DNA of 6,565 nucleotides from Clostridiaceae bacterium (lineage in GTDB: Bacteria > Bacillota > Clostridia > DSM-8532). Location: assembly GCA_012842645.1 (NCBI GenBank), contig DUSJ01000180.1, positions 1-6,565 on the forward strand, written 5' to 3'. Shown piece by piece: positions 1 to 5,890 of the stretch; the stretch's first letter is position 1, and the number at the start of each line of letters is the position of its first letter. The notes beneath the pieces are model-generated. The model was given only the letters and a program-made list of their open reading frames with translations, was not told the DNA's origin and searched no databases. Made by a program: the position numbers and the translations under genes.

Positions 1-825
1 ACGGCCATTCTTGAACTGAAACTTATCGCCGATGTGGGACTCCTTGGTTTTCCGAATGCCGGAAAATCAACCCTCCTTTCAATGGTGTCTTCCGCCCGGC
101 CCAAAATAGCCAATTATCCTTTCACGACCCTGTCCCCGAACCTTGGCGTGGTTTCCATGGGCGAGGGCGAGAGCTTTGTTATGGCCGACATACCCGGTCT
201 TGTCGAAGGAGCCCATGAAGGAGCCGGGCTTGGTCATAAGTTTTTAAGACATGTTGAGAGAACGAGGCTGCTGATCCACGTGGTCGACGTTGCCGAAACA
301 GACGGCCGGGATGCCGTTTCGGATGTGGACGTGATAAACCGGGAACTCGAGATGTACAACCCCGAGCTGGCCAAACGGCCCCAGCTCATCGCGGCCAATA
401 AGATTGACGCCCTCTATGAAACAGAAAAGCTGGAAAAATTCAAAGCCGAGATGGAGAAGCGGGGATACAGGGTATTTGCGATTTCCGCGGCCACCGGGCA
501 GGGCGTGGACGAGCTGATGAGATACACTTACGAGCTTCTGAAAACACTGCCTGAAGTGGTCATTTTCGAACCTGACCAGGATGTCGGGTCTGGCGTTAAA
601 GAAGAACCACCGTTTACGATTAGACGGGAAAACAACGTTTATGTCGTCGAAGGTCCGTGGGTGACCAAGCTGCTCGGATCGGTCAACTTGAATGACAGGG
701 AATCCCTCCAGTACTTCCAGCGTGCCGTCAGAAACATGGGAGTCATCGAAGCCCTTGCGGAAAAAGGCATCAGGGAAGGGGATACCGTCAGGATGGGCGA
801 AATAGAATTTGATTATATACCGTAG
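1..825 (+). CDS. obg: Obg/CgtA family GTPase, 3' part (5' end outside window)
   Basis: Ribosome-associated GTPase of the Obg family, involved in large-subunit assembly and stress control. The frame is open from base 1, so the start and the glycine-rich N-terminal Obg fold lie upstream; 274 residues are visible. Numbering from the first visible codon, they show the lead-in [10 protein letters not shown], the P-loop GFPNAGKST at 16-24, the switch I YPFTTL, G3 DIPG from 63 followed by LVEGA, G4 NKID at 133-136 and G5 SAATG at 162-166. From about residue 204 a C-terminal OCT domain begins (FTIRREN...) and runs to the end. Together these identify Obg rather than a generic Era or HflX GTPase. The stop codon TAG overlaps the Shine-Dalgarno of the next gene, suggesting translational coupling with yhbY, a common obg neighbour. 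The GTG at 34 is an internal codon, not a start. Confidence 0.97.
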   Translation, partial: TAILELKLIADVGLLGFPNAGKSTLLSMVSSARPKIANYPFTTLSPNLGVVSMGEGESFVMADIPGLVEGAHEGAGLGHKFLRHVERTRLLIHVVDVAETDGRDAVSDVDVINRELEMYNPELAKRPQLIAANKIDALYETEKLEKFKAEMEKRGYRVFAISAATGQGVDELMRYTYELLKTLPEVVIFEPDQDVGSGVKEEPPFTIRRENNVYVVEGPWVTKLLGSVNLNDRESLQYFQRAVRNMGVIEALAEKGIREGDTVRMGEIEFDYIP

Positions 826-832
826 GAGAAGG
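824..832 (+). promoter_or_regulatory. Ribosome binding site of yhbY, overlapping the obg stop codon
   Basis: AGGAGAAGG ends two bases before the ATG at 835. Its AGGAG core begins inside the obg stop codon (TAG at 823-825). The layout makes coupled translation of the two genes likely. Confidence 0.75.
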
Positions 833-834
833 AT

Positions 835-1125
835 ATGCTGACAGGAAAACAGAGAAGTTATTTAAAGAGCCTGGCCAATGGCATACCGGCCATATTCCAG
901 GTAGGAAAATACGGGATTGACGAAAATGTCCTGCGCCAGTTCGAGGAAGCCCTTGAGGCACGGGAACTGGTAAAGGCAAGCGTGCTCAGGAACTCGGAAT
1001 ATACGGCGCGGGAAGCGTGCGAGGAGATAGCCCGGGCTCTCGGTGCCGAAATAGTGTCGGTCATGGGGAATAAGTTCGTCCTTTACAGGGAATCGGCAAA
1101 CAACAAGGTAATCGAGCTGCCATAG
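835..1125 (+). CDS. yhbY: YhbY family RNA-binding protein (CRM domain)
   Basis: A 96-residue protein consisting of a single CRS1/YhbY (CRM) domain, the usual size for bacterial YhbY. The family binds pre-50S particles and 23S rRNA and is thought to act in ribosome assembly in the cytoplasm. Visible hallmarks are the opening LTGKQRSYL, the GKYG loop at residues 24-27 (the GxxG RNA-binding loop), the EALEARELVKASV segment, and the end block MGNKFVLYRES. The start is well supported by a strong Shine-Dalgarno touching the obg stop, and only nine bases separate the two genes. Location directly after obg fits a joint role in ribosome maturation. The 38-base gap to the next gene holds no terminator, so co-transcription with it is likely. 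Confidence 0.95.
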   Translation: MLTGKQRSYLKSLANGIPAIFQVGKYGIDENVLRQFEEALEARELVKASVLRNSEYTAREACEEIARALGAEIVSVMGNKFVLYRESANNKVIELP

Positions 1126-1163
1126 GCGCGCCGCTTTACATTTATATCTCTGGAGATGAAGCT

Positions 1164-2054
1164 ATGATTTGGTTCGGACCCGCGGGAAATTCAGACAGCT
1201 TTTACGAACAGGGCCATGCCCACTCGTGGGAGATGCCCCAATGGCTCAGGGACATGGGGCTAAATGCTTACGAGTACCAGTGCACAAAGAGCGTGAACAT
1301 AAAACCTGAAACAGCCGGAGAAATCGGCGAAAAAGCCAGGGAATGCAATGTCCGCCTGAGCGTCCATGCCCCGTACTACATCAACCTTTCGAGCACTGAA
1401 AGGGAGAAAAGGGACAACTCGGTAAGATACATCCTGGATACCCTGAGAATAGCCAGGACAATGGGCGCGTCACGTATCATAGTCCATCCCGGATATGTGT
1501 CGGGAACGAGCCGCAGTACCGCGGTGGAACTTGCCCTTGCCACACTTAAGGAATCCATCGATAAGGCTGAAGAACAGGGCCTTTCCGATATAACGCTGTG
1601 TCCTGAAGTCCTGGGGAAGAACAACCAGCTTGGCAGGCTCGAGGAAGTGATGGAGCTTTGCGGCCTTGACAAAAGGCTGATCCCCTGCCTTGACTTTGCC
1701 CACCTGCATTCATTAACCCAGGGCGGGATGAACACCGAGGAAGACTTCGAAAAGGTTTTCGAGACAGTCGGAAAAAACCTTGGGAAAGACAGGCTGAAAA
1801 ACGTCCATATCCATTTCAGCCGCGTCGAGTACGGAAAAGGCGGGGAAAAGAAACACTGGTCCTATTCCGACACGGAATACGGGCCTGATTTCGACCCACT
1901 TGCCAGGGTTATTCTAAAACTCGGCCTGGAGCCGGTCATAATATGCGAATCGAGGGGAACCATGGCCGAAGACGCTCTGACCCTGAAGAATATCTTTTTC
2001 AGGGAAGCCGCCGAACTGGCTAAAAAATCACGGCCAGAAGCACGGTCACAATAA
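1164..2054 (+). CDS. Endonuclease IV-like TIM-barrel protein (AP endonuclease family 2)
   Basis: A 296-residue cytoplasmic TIM-barrel protein related to endonuclease IV (Nfo), which cuts DNA at abasic sites with three zinc ions. Most Nfo metal ligands have counterparts: H68 (SVHAPY), H108 (IVHPGY), E148 (CPEVLG), D177 and H180 (LDFAHLH), H215 (VHIHFS), H231 and E262 (ICESRG). The partner of H231, Asp229 in E. coli Nfo, is Lys here (KKH in place of DRH). The N terminus (FGPAGNS...) also differs from classic Nfo, whose first strand supplies GAHVS. This matches a clostridial and archaeal branch often annotated as deoxyribonuclease IV or TIM-barrel protein; whether it cleaves abasic DNA is unproven. 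The start has a GGAG Shine-Dalgarno at 1152-1155, eight bases upstream. The last 35 bases overlap the convergent prenyltransferase gene. Confidence 0.88.
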   Translation: MIWFGPAGNSDSFYEQGHAHSWEMPQWLRDMGLNAYEYQCTKSVNIKPETAGEIGEKARECNVRLSVHAPYYINLSSTEREKRDNSVRYILDTLRIARTMGASRIIVHPGYVSGTSRSTAVELALATLKESIDKAEEQGLSDITLCPEVLGKNNQLGRLEEVMELCGLDKRLIPCLDFAHLHSLTQGGMNTEEDFEKVFETVGKNLGKDRLKNVHIHFSRVEYGKGGEKKHWSYSDTEYGPDFDPLARVILKLGLEPVIICESRGTMAEDALTLKNIFFREAAELAKKSRPEARSQ

Positions 2055-2964
2055 GCGGGAACATGATCAGCACAAGATTCATGACCGACAAAGCGAAAGT
2101 GTCCTTCTTTGTCTGGAGCTCAAAGAAAGCCTTGACATTTTTATATACCTTGTATGCCGCAAGCAGCGTCAACAGGGATACCGGTGGGAGATAACCAAGG
2201 ATAACGCACAGTATGATATCCAGGTAAGATAATATATAGATTGCGGCGAACAAATAAAGGGCCTTTCTTCTTCCGATCAGGATAGGCAGGGTATAGCGCT
2301 TGTTGGTGAAATCGTCCTCTATGTCGCAGATATTGTTGGCAAGCATGATGTTGGCTATACAGAATACCGCGGGAAGTGATGAAAGCAGTATGGGCAGGAT
2401 CAGCGCCCAGTTCAGCGAAAGGTTGATTATTTCTCCTTCCAGGGCCAGGCTGATCGGCTTCTGGCCATAAATGGACGCATACACCACCAGGAACGGGATC
2501 ATCAATCCCATGGTGCCGCCCGAAAAAATCTCGCCAAGCGGAGTCCGGGAAACAGGCAGAGGTCCTGCCGAGTATATGATACCGATACCGAAGCACATCA
2601 TGCCCAGCATCAGCATCCATATATCGCTTCTTATGAATGTCAGCACCCCGAATGCCGTCGCAAGGGTAAAGAGGGTGATTATCGTGATTATCACGGTGCT
2701 TTCCCTGAGCTTGTACTTGCTTATGGCGTTGTGGAGCTCGTAGTTGTATCCTTCCCTTTTTATCGCCCTCTTGTAGTCCTTGTAATTGTTGAGGGCGGTC
2801 GTGAACATATCGAAGCAGAGCATCGATATGAAGAAAAACAGTACTGACAGAACATTAAAAGTTCCGTACCTGAAAAGGGTATAGACTACGCCGAATGCAA
2901 AAGGCGTAACGCTGGCTATTTTTGTCTGTATTTCAACGAGTTTCAAAAAACTTTTTATGCTCAT
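2020..2964 (-). CDS. UbiA-family membrane prenyltransferase, MenA-like
   Basis: A 314-residue integral membrane protein with about eight or nine hydrophobic segments (for example around 38-58, 90-113, 146-168, 185-208 and 290-314). UbiA enzymes attach a polyprenyl chain to an aromatic acceptor; MenA uses 1,4-dihydroxy-2-naphthoate in menaquinone synthesis. The second Asp motif is good: NNICDIEDD followed by TLPILIGR, as in MenA (NN-RDI--D---TL---LG). The first motif, at 59-67, reads NNYKDYKRA: Asn59 and Asp63 remain, but two acidic positions of the usual NDxxDxxxD are Asn and Ala. Many single-copy clostridial members look like this, and their substrate is not established. No other men gene is in the window, so the acceptor is uncertain. 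ATG at 2964 is chosen because it begins the conserved reading and follows a candidate promoter closely; its Shine-Dalgarno (GGGTG) is weak. Confidence 0.85.
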   Translation of the reverse strand: MSIKSFLKLVEIQTKIASVTPFAFGVVYTLFRYGTFNVLSVLFFFISMLCFDMFTTALNNYKDYKRAIKREGYNYELHNAISKYKLRESTVIITIITLFTLATAFGVLTFIRSDIWMLMLGMMCFGIGIIYSAGPLPVSRTPLGEIFSGGTMGLMIPFLVVYASIYGQKPISLALEGEIINLSLNWALILPILLSSLPAVFCIANIMLANNICDIEDDFTNKRYTLPILIGRRKALYLFAAIYILSYLDIILCVILGYLPPVSLLTLLAAYKVYKNVKAFFELQTKKDTFALSVMNLVLIMFPLIVTVLLAVIF

Positions 2965-2988
2965 GATCCATATTCACCCAACGGACAG

Positions 2989-3017
2989 ATTATACCTGAC
3001 CAGTCGTAATACGTAAC
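2989..3017 (-). promoter_or_regulatory. Candidate sigma-A promoter for the prenyltransferase gene
   Basis: On the minus strand a perfect -10 TATAAT (complement of 2989-2994) lies 24 bases upstream of the ATG. At a 17-base spacer the -35 is GTTACG (complement of 3012-3017), matching TTGACA at only three of six positions. The good -10 and its position support it; the weak -35 limits confidence. Confidence 0.4.
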
Positions 3018-3112
3018 CGGCCATGCGGTTTTATCGACAATAATTATATCATATGTTTCTTTTCACGCATCCTGTTTCTCTTTTCCGTTACGTATAAATT
3101 ATGCCCTGTTTG

Positions 3113-3141
3113 TTGATGGTTTCAGTCAAATCGGATAAAAT
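3113..3141 (+). promoter_or_regulatory. Candidate sigma-A promoter for aroQ and downstream genes
   Basis: TTGATG at 3113-3118 (four of six to the -35 consensus) and TAAAAT at 3136-3141 (five of six to the -10) are separated by exactly 17 bases. Transcription would begin near 3148, leaving an untranslated leader of roughly 87 bases before the preferred aroQ start. Confidence 0.5.
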
Positions 3142-3169
3142 TAATTGTTGAAGACTGTTCTTTGGTTCG

Positions 3170-3213
3170 CCGGCAGGCATGCGGCATGACATAATTCTTT
3201 CGCTGTCTGCCGG
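3170..3213 (+). repeat. Inverted repeat in the aroQ leader
   Basis: CCGGCAG (3170-3176) is perfectly complementary to CTGCCGG (3207-3213), with 30 bases between that include the palindrome GCATGC. A hairpin here would sit between the candidate promoter and the Shine-Dalgarno at 3221. There is no U-tract, so it is not a terminator. It may be an operator or a leader hairpin, or chance. Confidence 0.35.
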
Positions 3214-3220
3214 GAAATGA

Positions 3221-3226
3221 AAGGGG
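3221..3226 (+). promoter_or_regulatory. Ribosome binding site deciding the aroQ start
   Basis: AAGGGG lies eight bases before the ATG at 3235. The other in-frame ATG, at 3217, would put this site inside the gene and has only a poorly placed CGGGA in front of it. The site therefore favours 3235. Confidence 0.65.
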
Positions 3227-3234
3227 CGTCGGCA

Positions 3235-3678
3235 ATGATAAGGATAAGAGTGATAAACGGACCCAATCTAAACCTGCTGGGCACAAGGGAGCCGGAAATC
3301 TACGGCAGCCTGAGTCTGCAGGACATCCAGCGGAGACTGGAGGAGGAAGCGAAGGAGCAAGGCATCGTCCTGGATTTTTACCAGTCGAACCACGAAGGCG
3401 ATATAGTCGATAAAATACAGGACGCCCTTTCGGCGGGCTTTGACGGGATTATAATAAACCCGGGCGCTTTTACCCATTACAGCTATGCTATACGCGACGC
3501 CATCAGCGCTGTAAAACTGCCCGCCATTGAAGTGCACCTGTCAAATATCCATGCCAGGGAGGAGTTCAGGTCAAAGTCGGTTGTAGCTCCTGCCTGCATC
3601 GGGCAGATATGCGGCCTGGGGGCGGACGGGTATTCCCTGGCGCTGCTGGCGCTGCATAAAAAGCTGAGGAGATCCTAA
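3235..3678 (+). CDS. aroQ: Type II 3-dehydroquinate dehydratase
   Basis: Third step of the shikimate pathway: converts 3-dehydroquinate to 3-dehydroshikimate in the cytoplasm, normally as a dodecamer. The 147-residue protein from this start has the usual family length. It opens with [18 protein letters not shown] and carries the expected active-site residues: Arg18 and the catalytic Tyr23, Asn75 (INPGAF), His81, Glu99 and catalytic His101 (IEVHLSN), and Arg108/Arg112. These numbers nearly match the well-studied Mycobacterium enzyme. An in-frame ATG at 3217 would add six residues (MKGASA), but the family usually starts just before the VINGPN strand and the Shine-Dalgarno at 3221-3226 suits 3235. 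It is first in the aroQ / Xaa-Pro peptidase / efp cluster found in many Bacillota. The gap to the next gene is about 80 bases with no terminator. Confidence 0.96.
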   Translation: MIRIRVINGPNLNLLGTREPEIYGSLSLQDIQRRLEEEAKEQGIVLDFYQSNHEGDIVDKIQDALSAGFDGIIINPGAFTHYSYAIRDAISAVKLPAIEVHLSNIHAREEFRSKSVVAPACIGQICGLGADGYSLALLALHKKLRRS

Positions 3679-3742
3679 CACGATGATTGATTTATGTAAT
3701 CCTGGTTCGCTCCGTTTCGTTTCGTCCAAGGGATGACATATG

Positions 3743-3748
3743 AAAGGA
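3743..3748 (+). promoter_or_regulatory. Ribosome binding site deciding the Xaa-Pro peptidase start
   Basis: AAAGGA lies nine bases before the ATG at 3758. A second in-frame ATG at 3740 has its own AAGGGA at 3728-3733, six bases upstream, so both starts are possible. Similarity to the family N terminus favours 3758. Confidence 0.5.
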
Positions 3749-3757
3749 AGCAATAGT

Positions 3758-4831
3758 ATGGACAAAAGACTTCAGAAAGTAAGGAAACTGCTTGAGGAAA
3801 AGAATCTGGACGCGTGTATTATCACCGGAAGGCCGAATACGATCTATTATTCAGGCTTTACAGGGTCCACTTCCATGCTGCTTGTAGGACTGGAGAAAGC
3901 ATGGCTGGTGACAGACTTCAGGTATACCATACAGGCCAGGGGCCAGGTCACTAAAGATATAGAGGTAGTCGAGCAGCAGGAGAGCTTTTACAAAACGATC
4001 AACGGCATCATTTCCGAAAACTCCATCGAAAGCATTGGCTTTGAAGGCAGCGTTCTCACATTTTCAGAGTACCAGAAAATGAAGATCAGCCTTACAAAGG
4101 CCAAAAGCCTGGTAAACCTTGAAAACGCGCTCGACAGGTTCAGGATGATCAAGGATGAGGAAGAGATTGAATTGATCCAGCAGGCGGTACTGCTTGGAGA
4201 CAAAGTTTTCGACCATATCGTGAAATTTATTAAACCCGGTATGAAAGAGACCGAGGTATCGGCTGAGATCGAGTACATGATGAAGAAACTGGGGGCAAAA
4301 GGTCCGTCCTTTGAAACCATAGTCGCGGCCGGCCACAGGTCGGCCATGTGCCACGGAACCGCTACCGATAACGTAATTAAGCGCGGCGATGCCGTTGTGC
4401 TGGATTTTGGATTAATTTACCTCAATTATTGTTCCGATATGACGAGAACAATATTTATTGGAGAGCCTGACAAGGAGCTGACAAGGATATACGGCATAGT
4501 AAGGGAAGCCCAGGAAGCGGCCCTCGCAGGGATCCGCTCAGGCATGAAGGCTTCGGATGCCGACAGGATTGCCAGGGACATCATTGCGAGAGCAGGCTAT
4601 GGAGACGCATTCGGGCACAGCCTCGGCCATGGAGTGGGCGTGGAGATCCACGAGGAGCCCAGGCTGTCGGTAAAGAGCAAGGACATACTTGCCGACGGCA
4701 TGGTGTTCTCGGTGGAGCCGGGCATCTATCTTGAAGGCCTTGGCGGCGTAAGGATTGAAGACATGGTGGTGCTGGTCGGCGGAAAAATCCGGAATTTCAC
4801 CACAAGCCCCAAGGATATGATAATTATCTAA
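3758..4831 (+). CDS. yqhT: Xaa-Pro aminopeptidase-type M24B metallopeptidase
   Basis: Cytoplasmic peptidase of the pita-bread fold, predicted to remove an N-terminal residue that precedes proline, using two metal ions. The 357-residue length fits the short Bacillota form (YqhT type) rather than the longer E. coli PepP. Residues 1 to about 125 form the creatinase-like N domain (TGRPNTIYYSGFTGS). The catalytic domain follows with all five metal ligands: Asp216 (LDFG), Asp227 (SDMTRT), His291 (GHGVG), Glu320 (SVEPG) and Glu334 (VRIEDM), plus His298 in EIHEEP. The first catalytic-domain His lies in AMCHG, where many relatives have LPHG. An in-frame ATG at 3740 would add MKGSNS. The order aroQ-yqhT-efp is as in B. 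subtilis; linking it with EF-P, which helps translate proline runs, is appealing but only inference. The exact substrate (aminopeptidase P or prolidase) cannot be fixed from sequence. Confidence 0.93.
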   Translation: MDKRLQKVRKLLEEKNLDACIITGRPNTIYYSGFTGSTSMLLVGLEKAWLVTDFRYTIQARGQVTKDIEVVEQQESFYKTINGIISENSIESIGFEGSVLTFSEYQKMKISLTKAKSLVNLENALDRFRMIKDEEEIELIQQAVLLGDKVFDHIVKFIKPGMKETEVSAEIEYMMKKLGAKGPSFETIVAAGHRSAMCHGTATDNVIKRGDAVVLDFGLIYLNYCSDMTRTIFIGEPDKELTRIYGIVREAQEAALAGIRSGMKASDADRIARDIIARAGYGDAFGHSLGHGVGVEIHEEPRLSVKSKDILADGMVFSVEPGIYLEGLGGVRIEDMVVLVGGKIRNFTTSPKDMIII

Positions 4832-4839
4832 GTTAGTTC

Positions 4840-4868
4840 TTGCATAAGGGAGTAATATGTCTTAATAT
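4840..4868 (+). promoter_or_regulatory. Weak candidate promoter before efp
   Basis: TTGCAT (4840-4845) and TAATAT (4863-4868) are separated by 17 bases in the AT-rich gap between the peptidase gene and efp. The match is only three and four of six positions. efp may simply be co-transcribed from upstream. Confidence 0.25.
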
Positions 4869-4914
4869 TAAAAAGAAAGATTTTACCGAATTTCTGTAAG
4901 AGAGGTATACTTGT

Positions 4915-5472
4915 ATGGTAGTAGCTGGTGATTTTAAAAATGGCGTAACCTTTGAAATGGAAGGTCAGGTATATCAGGTTATTGAGTTCCAGCATGTCAA
5001 GCCTGGAAAAGGCGCTGCTTTCGTAAGGACCAAGATACGAAACGTTATCACGGGCGCCACAATTGAACGTACCTTCAGCCCCACAGACAAGTTTGAAAGG
5101 GCCCAAATCAACAGGAGAGACATGGAGTATCTTTATAACGACGGGGATCTGGCTTACTTCATGGATACCGAGACATATGAGCAGCTGCCCATAAACATGT
5201 CGCAGATCAAGGATTCCCTGGTTTTCGTCAAGGAAAACATGGTTTGCAAGGTCCTTTCATATAAGGATAACGTAATAGGCATCGAGCCTCCCATGTTTGT
5301 CGAGCTTGAAGTGACCCATACCGAGCCCGGGTTCAAGGGAGACACCGCGACCGGAACGACCAAGCCCGCCATCGTCGAGACAGGCGCTCAGGTCAAGGTC
5401 CCGCTGTTCATCAACCAGGGCGATATCATCCGTATAGACACAAGGACAGGCGAATACCTGGAAAGGGCATGA
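4915..5472 (+). CDS. efp: Elongation factor P
   Basis: EF-P binds between the ribosomal P and E sites and rescues ribosomes stalled on runs of proline. The 185-residue protein has the standard length and three beta-barrel domains: a KOW-like N domain (about 1-63) and two OB-type domains (about 65-127 and 130-185). The N-domain loop KPGKGAAFV is intact, with Lys32 at its tip. In B. subtilis the equivalent Lys32 carries 5-aminopentanol, while E. coli lysylates Lys34; which modification applies here cannot be read from the window. The C-terminal signature ([11 protein letters not shown], then [17 protein letters not shown]) is typical. The start has an AAGAGAGG Shine-Dalgarno at 4898-4905 with nine bases of spacing. 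It follows the peptidase gene by 83 bases. Confidence 0.98.
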   Translation: MVVAGDFKNGVTFEMEGQVYQVIEFQHVKPGKGAAFVRTKIRNVITGATIERTFSPTDKFERAQINRRDMEYLYNDGDLAYFMDTETYEQLPINMSQIKDSLVFVKENMVCKVLSYKDNVIGIEPPMFVELEVTHTEPGFKGDTATGTTKPAIVETGAQVKVPLFINQGDIIRIDTRTGEYLERA

Positions 5473-5537
5473 CCGGACGAAACCGCCCGTTAAGTCCCCG
5501 GTTTACTTCGCCCTGTGTTTGCGCATAATATCAGAGG

Positions 5538-5566
5538 TTGACAAAGTAAGTATTCCATTGTAATAT
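5538..5566 (+). promoter_or_regulatory. Sigma-A promoter for the T-box leader and aspS
   Basis: A perfect -35 TTGACA at 5538-5543 is followed after exactly 17 bases by TAATAT at 5561-5566 (four of six to the -10 consensus). Transcription would start near 5573, just upstream of the first leader helix. This gives aspS its own promoter, separate from efp. Confidence 0.75.
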
Positions 5567-5596
5567 TACTAATAAATTATTTTGCCATACTTCGGT

Positions 5597-5640
5597 TTTA
5601 CCGCTGTCAGGGCCATGCCGGGCCCATAGCATGCGGTAAA
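5597..5640 (+). other. Extra 5' hairpin preceding T-box Stem I
   Basis: TTTACCGC (5597-5604) pairs perfectly with GCGGTAAA (5633-5640), and within it GGGCC (5610-5614) pairs with GGCCC (5621-5625). The hairpin abuts Stem I directly. Ordinary T-box leaders do not need such an element; its role is unknown. Confidence 0.6.
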
Positions 5641-5727
5641 GCAAATAGACCCCACCTTTGTGGAAAGCTCAACAGAGAGGCGAAATCGTGGGCTGAAAGT
5701 TTCGCTTGAGTGAGTAGTAGGCTGGGC

Positions 5728-5730
5728 AAC
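5728..5730 (+). promoter_or_regulatory. Probable specifier codon AAC (Asn) of the T-box
   Basis: On the 3' strand of Stem I, AAC is followed by A and then directly by the basal helix, the position where other T-boxes place the specifier triplet and its conserved 3' purine. No GAC or GAT occurs on this strand. The 5' side of the loop is short (AC), so the assignment rests on geometry and not on a complete classical specifier loop. Confidence 0.5.
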
Positions 5731-5818
5731 ACTATTTGCCATTCCGAAGCAACTTAATAAAAGAGCGGGTGTTATTCTGATAACACCAATGTGGGTGGCA
5801 CCGCGGGAAGTATTTCTC

Positions 5819-5856
5819 GCCCCTCAAGAACATTTATGTTTTTGAGGGGCTTTTTT
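5819..5856 (+). terminator. Intrinsic terminator of the aspS T-box leader
   Basis: A 14-pair stem begins GCCCCTCAA (5819-5827) and closes with TTGAGGGGC (5842-5850), including one G-U pair, around a TTTA loop. Six T residues follow at 5851-5856. Its 5' arm overlaps the antiterminator's 3' arm (bases around 5814-5822), giving the expected either-or folding. Confidence 0.95.
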
Positions 5857-5890
5857 GATATAAAAATAACCCTATCGGAAGGTGAAGAGT

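Larger units (their letters stand above)
2965..3234. other. Divergent intergenic region between the prenyltransferase gene and aroQ
   Basis: About 270 bases with no convincing gene on either strand and a clearly AT-richer composition than the flanking genes. It contains one candidate promoter per direction, an inverted repeat in the aroQ leader and the aroQ Shine-Dalgarno, each listed separately. No tRNA, riboswitch core or intrinsic terminator was recognised. Confidence 0.7.
5573..5856 (+). promoter_or_regulatory. T-box leader controlling aspS
   Basis: A tRNA-sensing transcriptional riboswitch. When the cognate tRNA is uncharged its 3' end pairs with the T-box bulge and stabilises an antiterminator, allowing aspS transcription. 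The core AATGTGGGTGGCACCGCGGG (5789-5808) is a clear T-box. The bulge TGGCACC (5796-5802) has C at the variable position, calling for a discriminator G73, as tRNA-Asn and tRNA-Asp normally have. Stem III is GGTGTTAT/ATAACACC (5769-5776/5781-5788). Stem I is 5641-5739: an eight-pair basal helix (5641-5648/5732-5739), CCCACC with GGCTGGG (5651-5656/5720-5726, C5722 bulged), GCTCAA/TTGAGT, the AG bulge CAGAGAG (5673-5679), then GCGAAA/TTTCGC closing a loop with GGGCTGAAAG. No Stem II is evident. The antiterminator pairs 5804-5809 with 5814-5819 and competes with the terminator. The leader is about 318 bases from the predicted start to the ATG. Confidence 0.93.

Noticed and set aside
788..1064. 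Small minus-strand open frames across the obg/yhbY junction.
   Set aside because: The plus strand is fully explained by two conserved genes, and the antisense products have low-complexity compositions with no credible ribosome site.
3043..3048. A second minus-strand TATAAT upstream of the prenyltransferase gene.
   Set aside because: No -35-like hexamer at a suitable spacing and it is much further from the start; the one at 2989-2994 is better placed.
5480..5504. AAACCG/CGGTTT inverted repeat after efp as a terminator.
   Set aside because: Six weak pairs, a 13-base loop and no T-run after it.
5581..5588. TTTGCCAT repeated at 5735-5742, allowing GCAAA (5641-5645) to pair with the upstream copy.
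   Set aside because: Only five pairs form, compared with eight in Stem I; probably chance in an AT-rich leader start.
5636..5730. Words in the aspS leader resembling RNase P RNA (CAACAGAGAG, GGTAAAGCAAATAGACCCC, GTAGGCTG).
   Set aside because: The order is wrong and the universally conserved P4 segments (GAGGAAAGTCC and ACAGAA) are absent; the AG bulge and distal loop of a T-box explain the similarity.
5738..5743. GCC (5738-5740) as the specifier, because the sequence after it resembles the linker after the glyQS specifier.
   Set aside because: GC belongs to the eight-pair basal helix, an Ala codon makes no sense for aspS, and AAC-A fits the expected geometry better.
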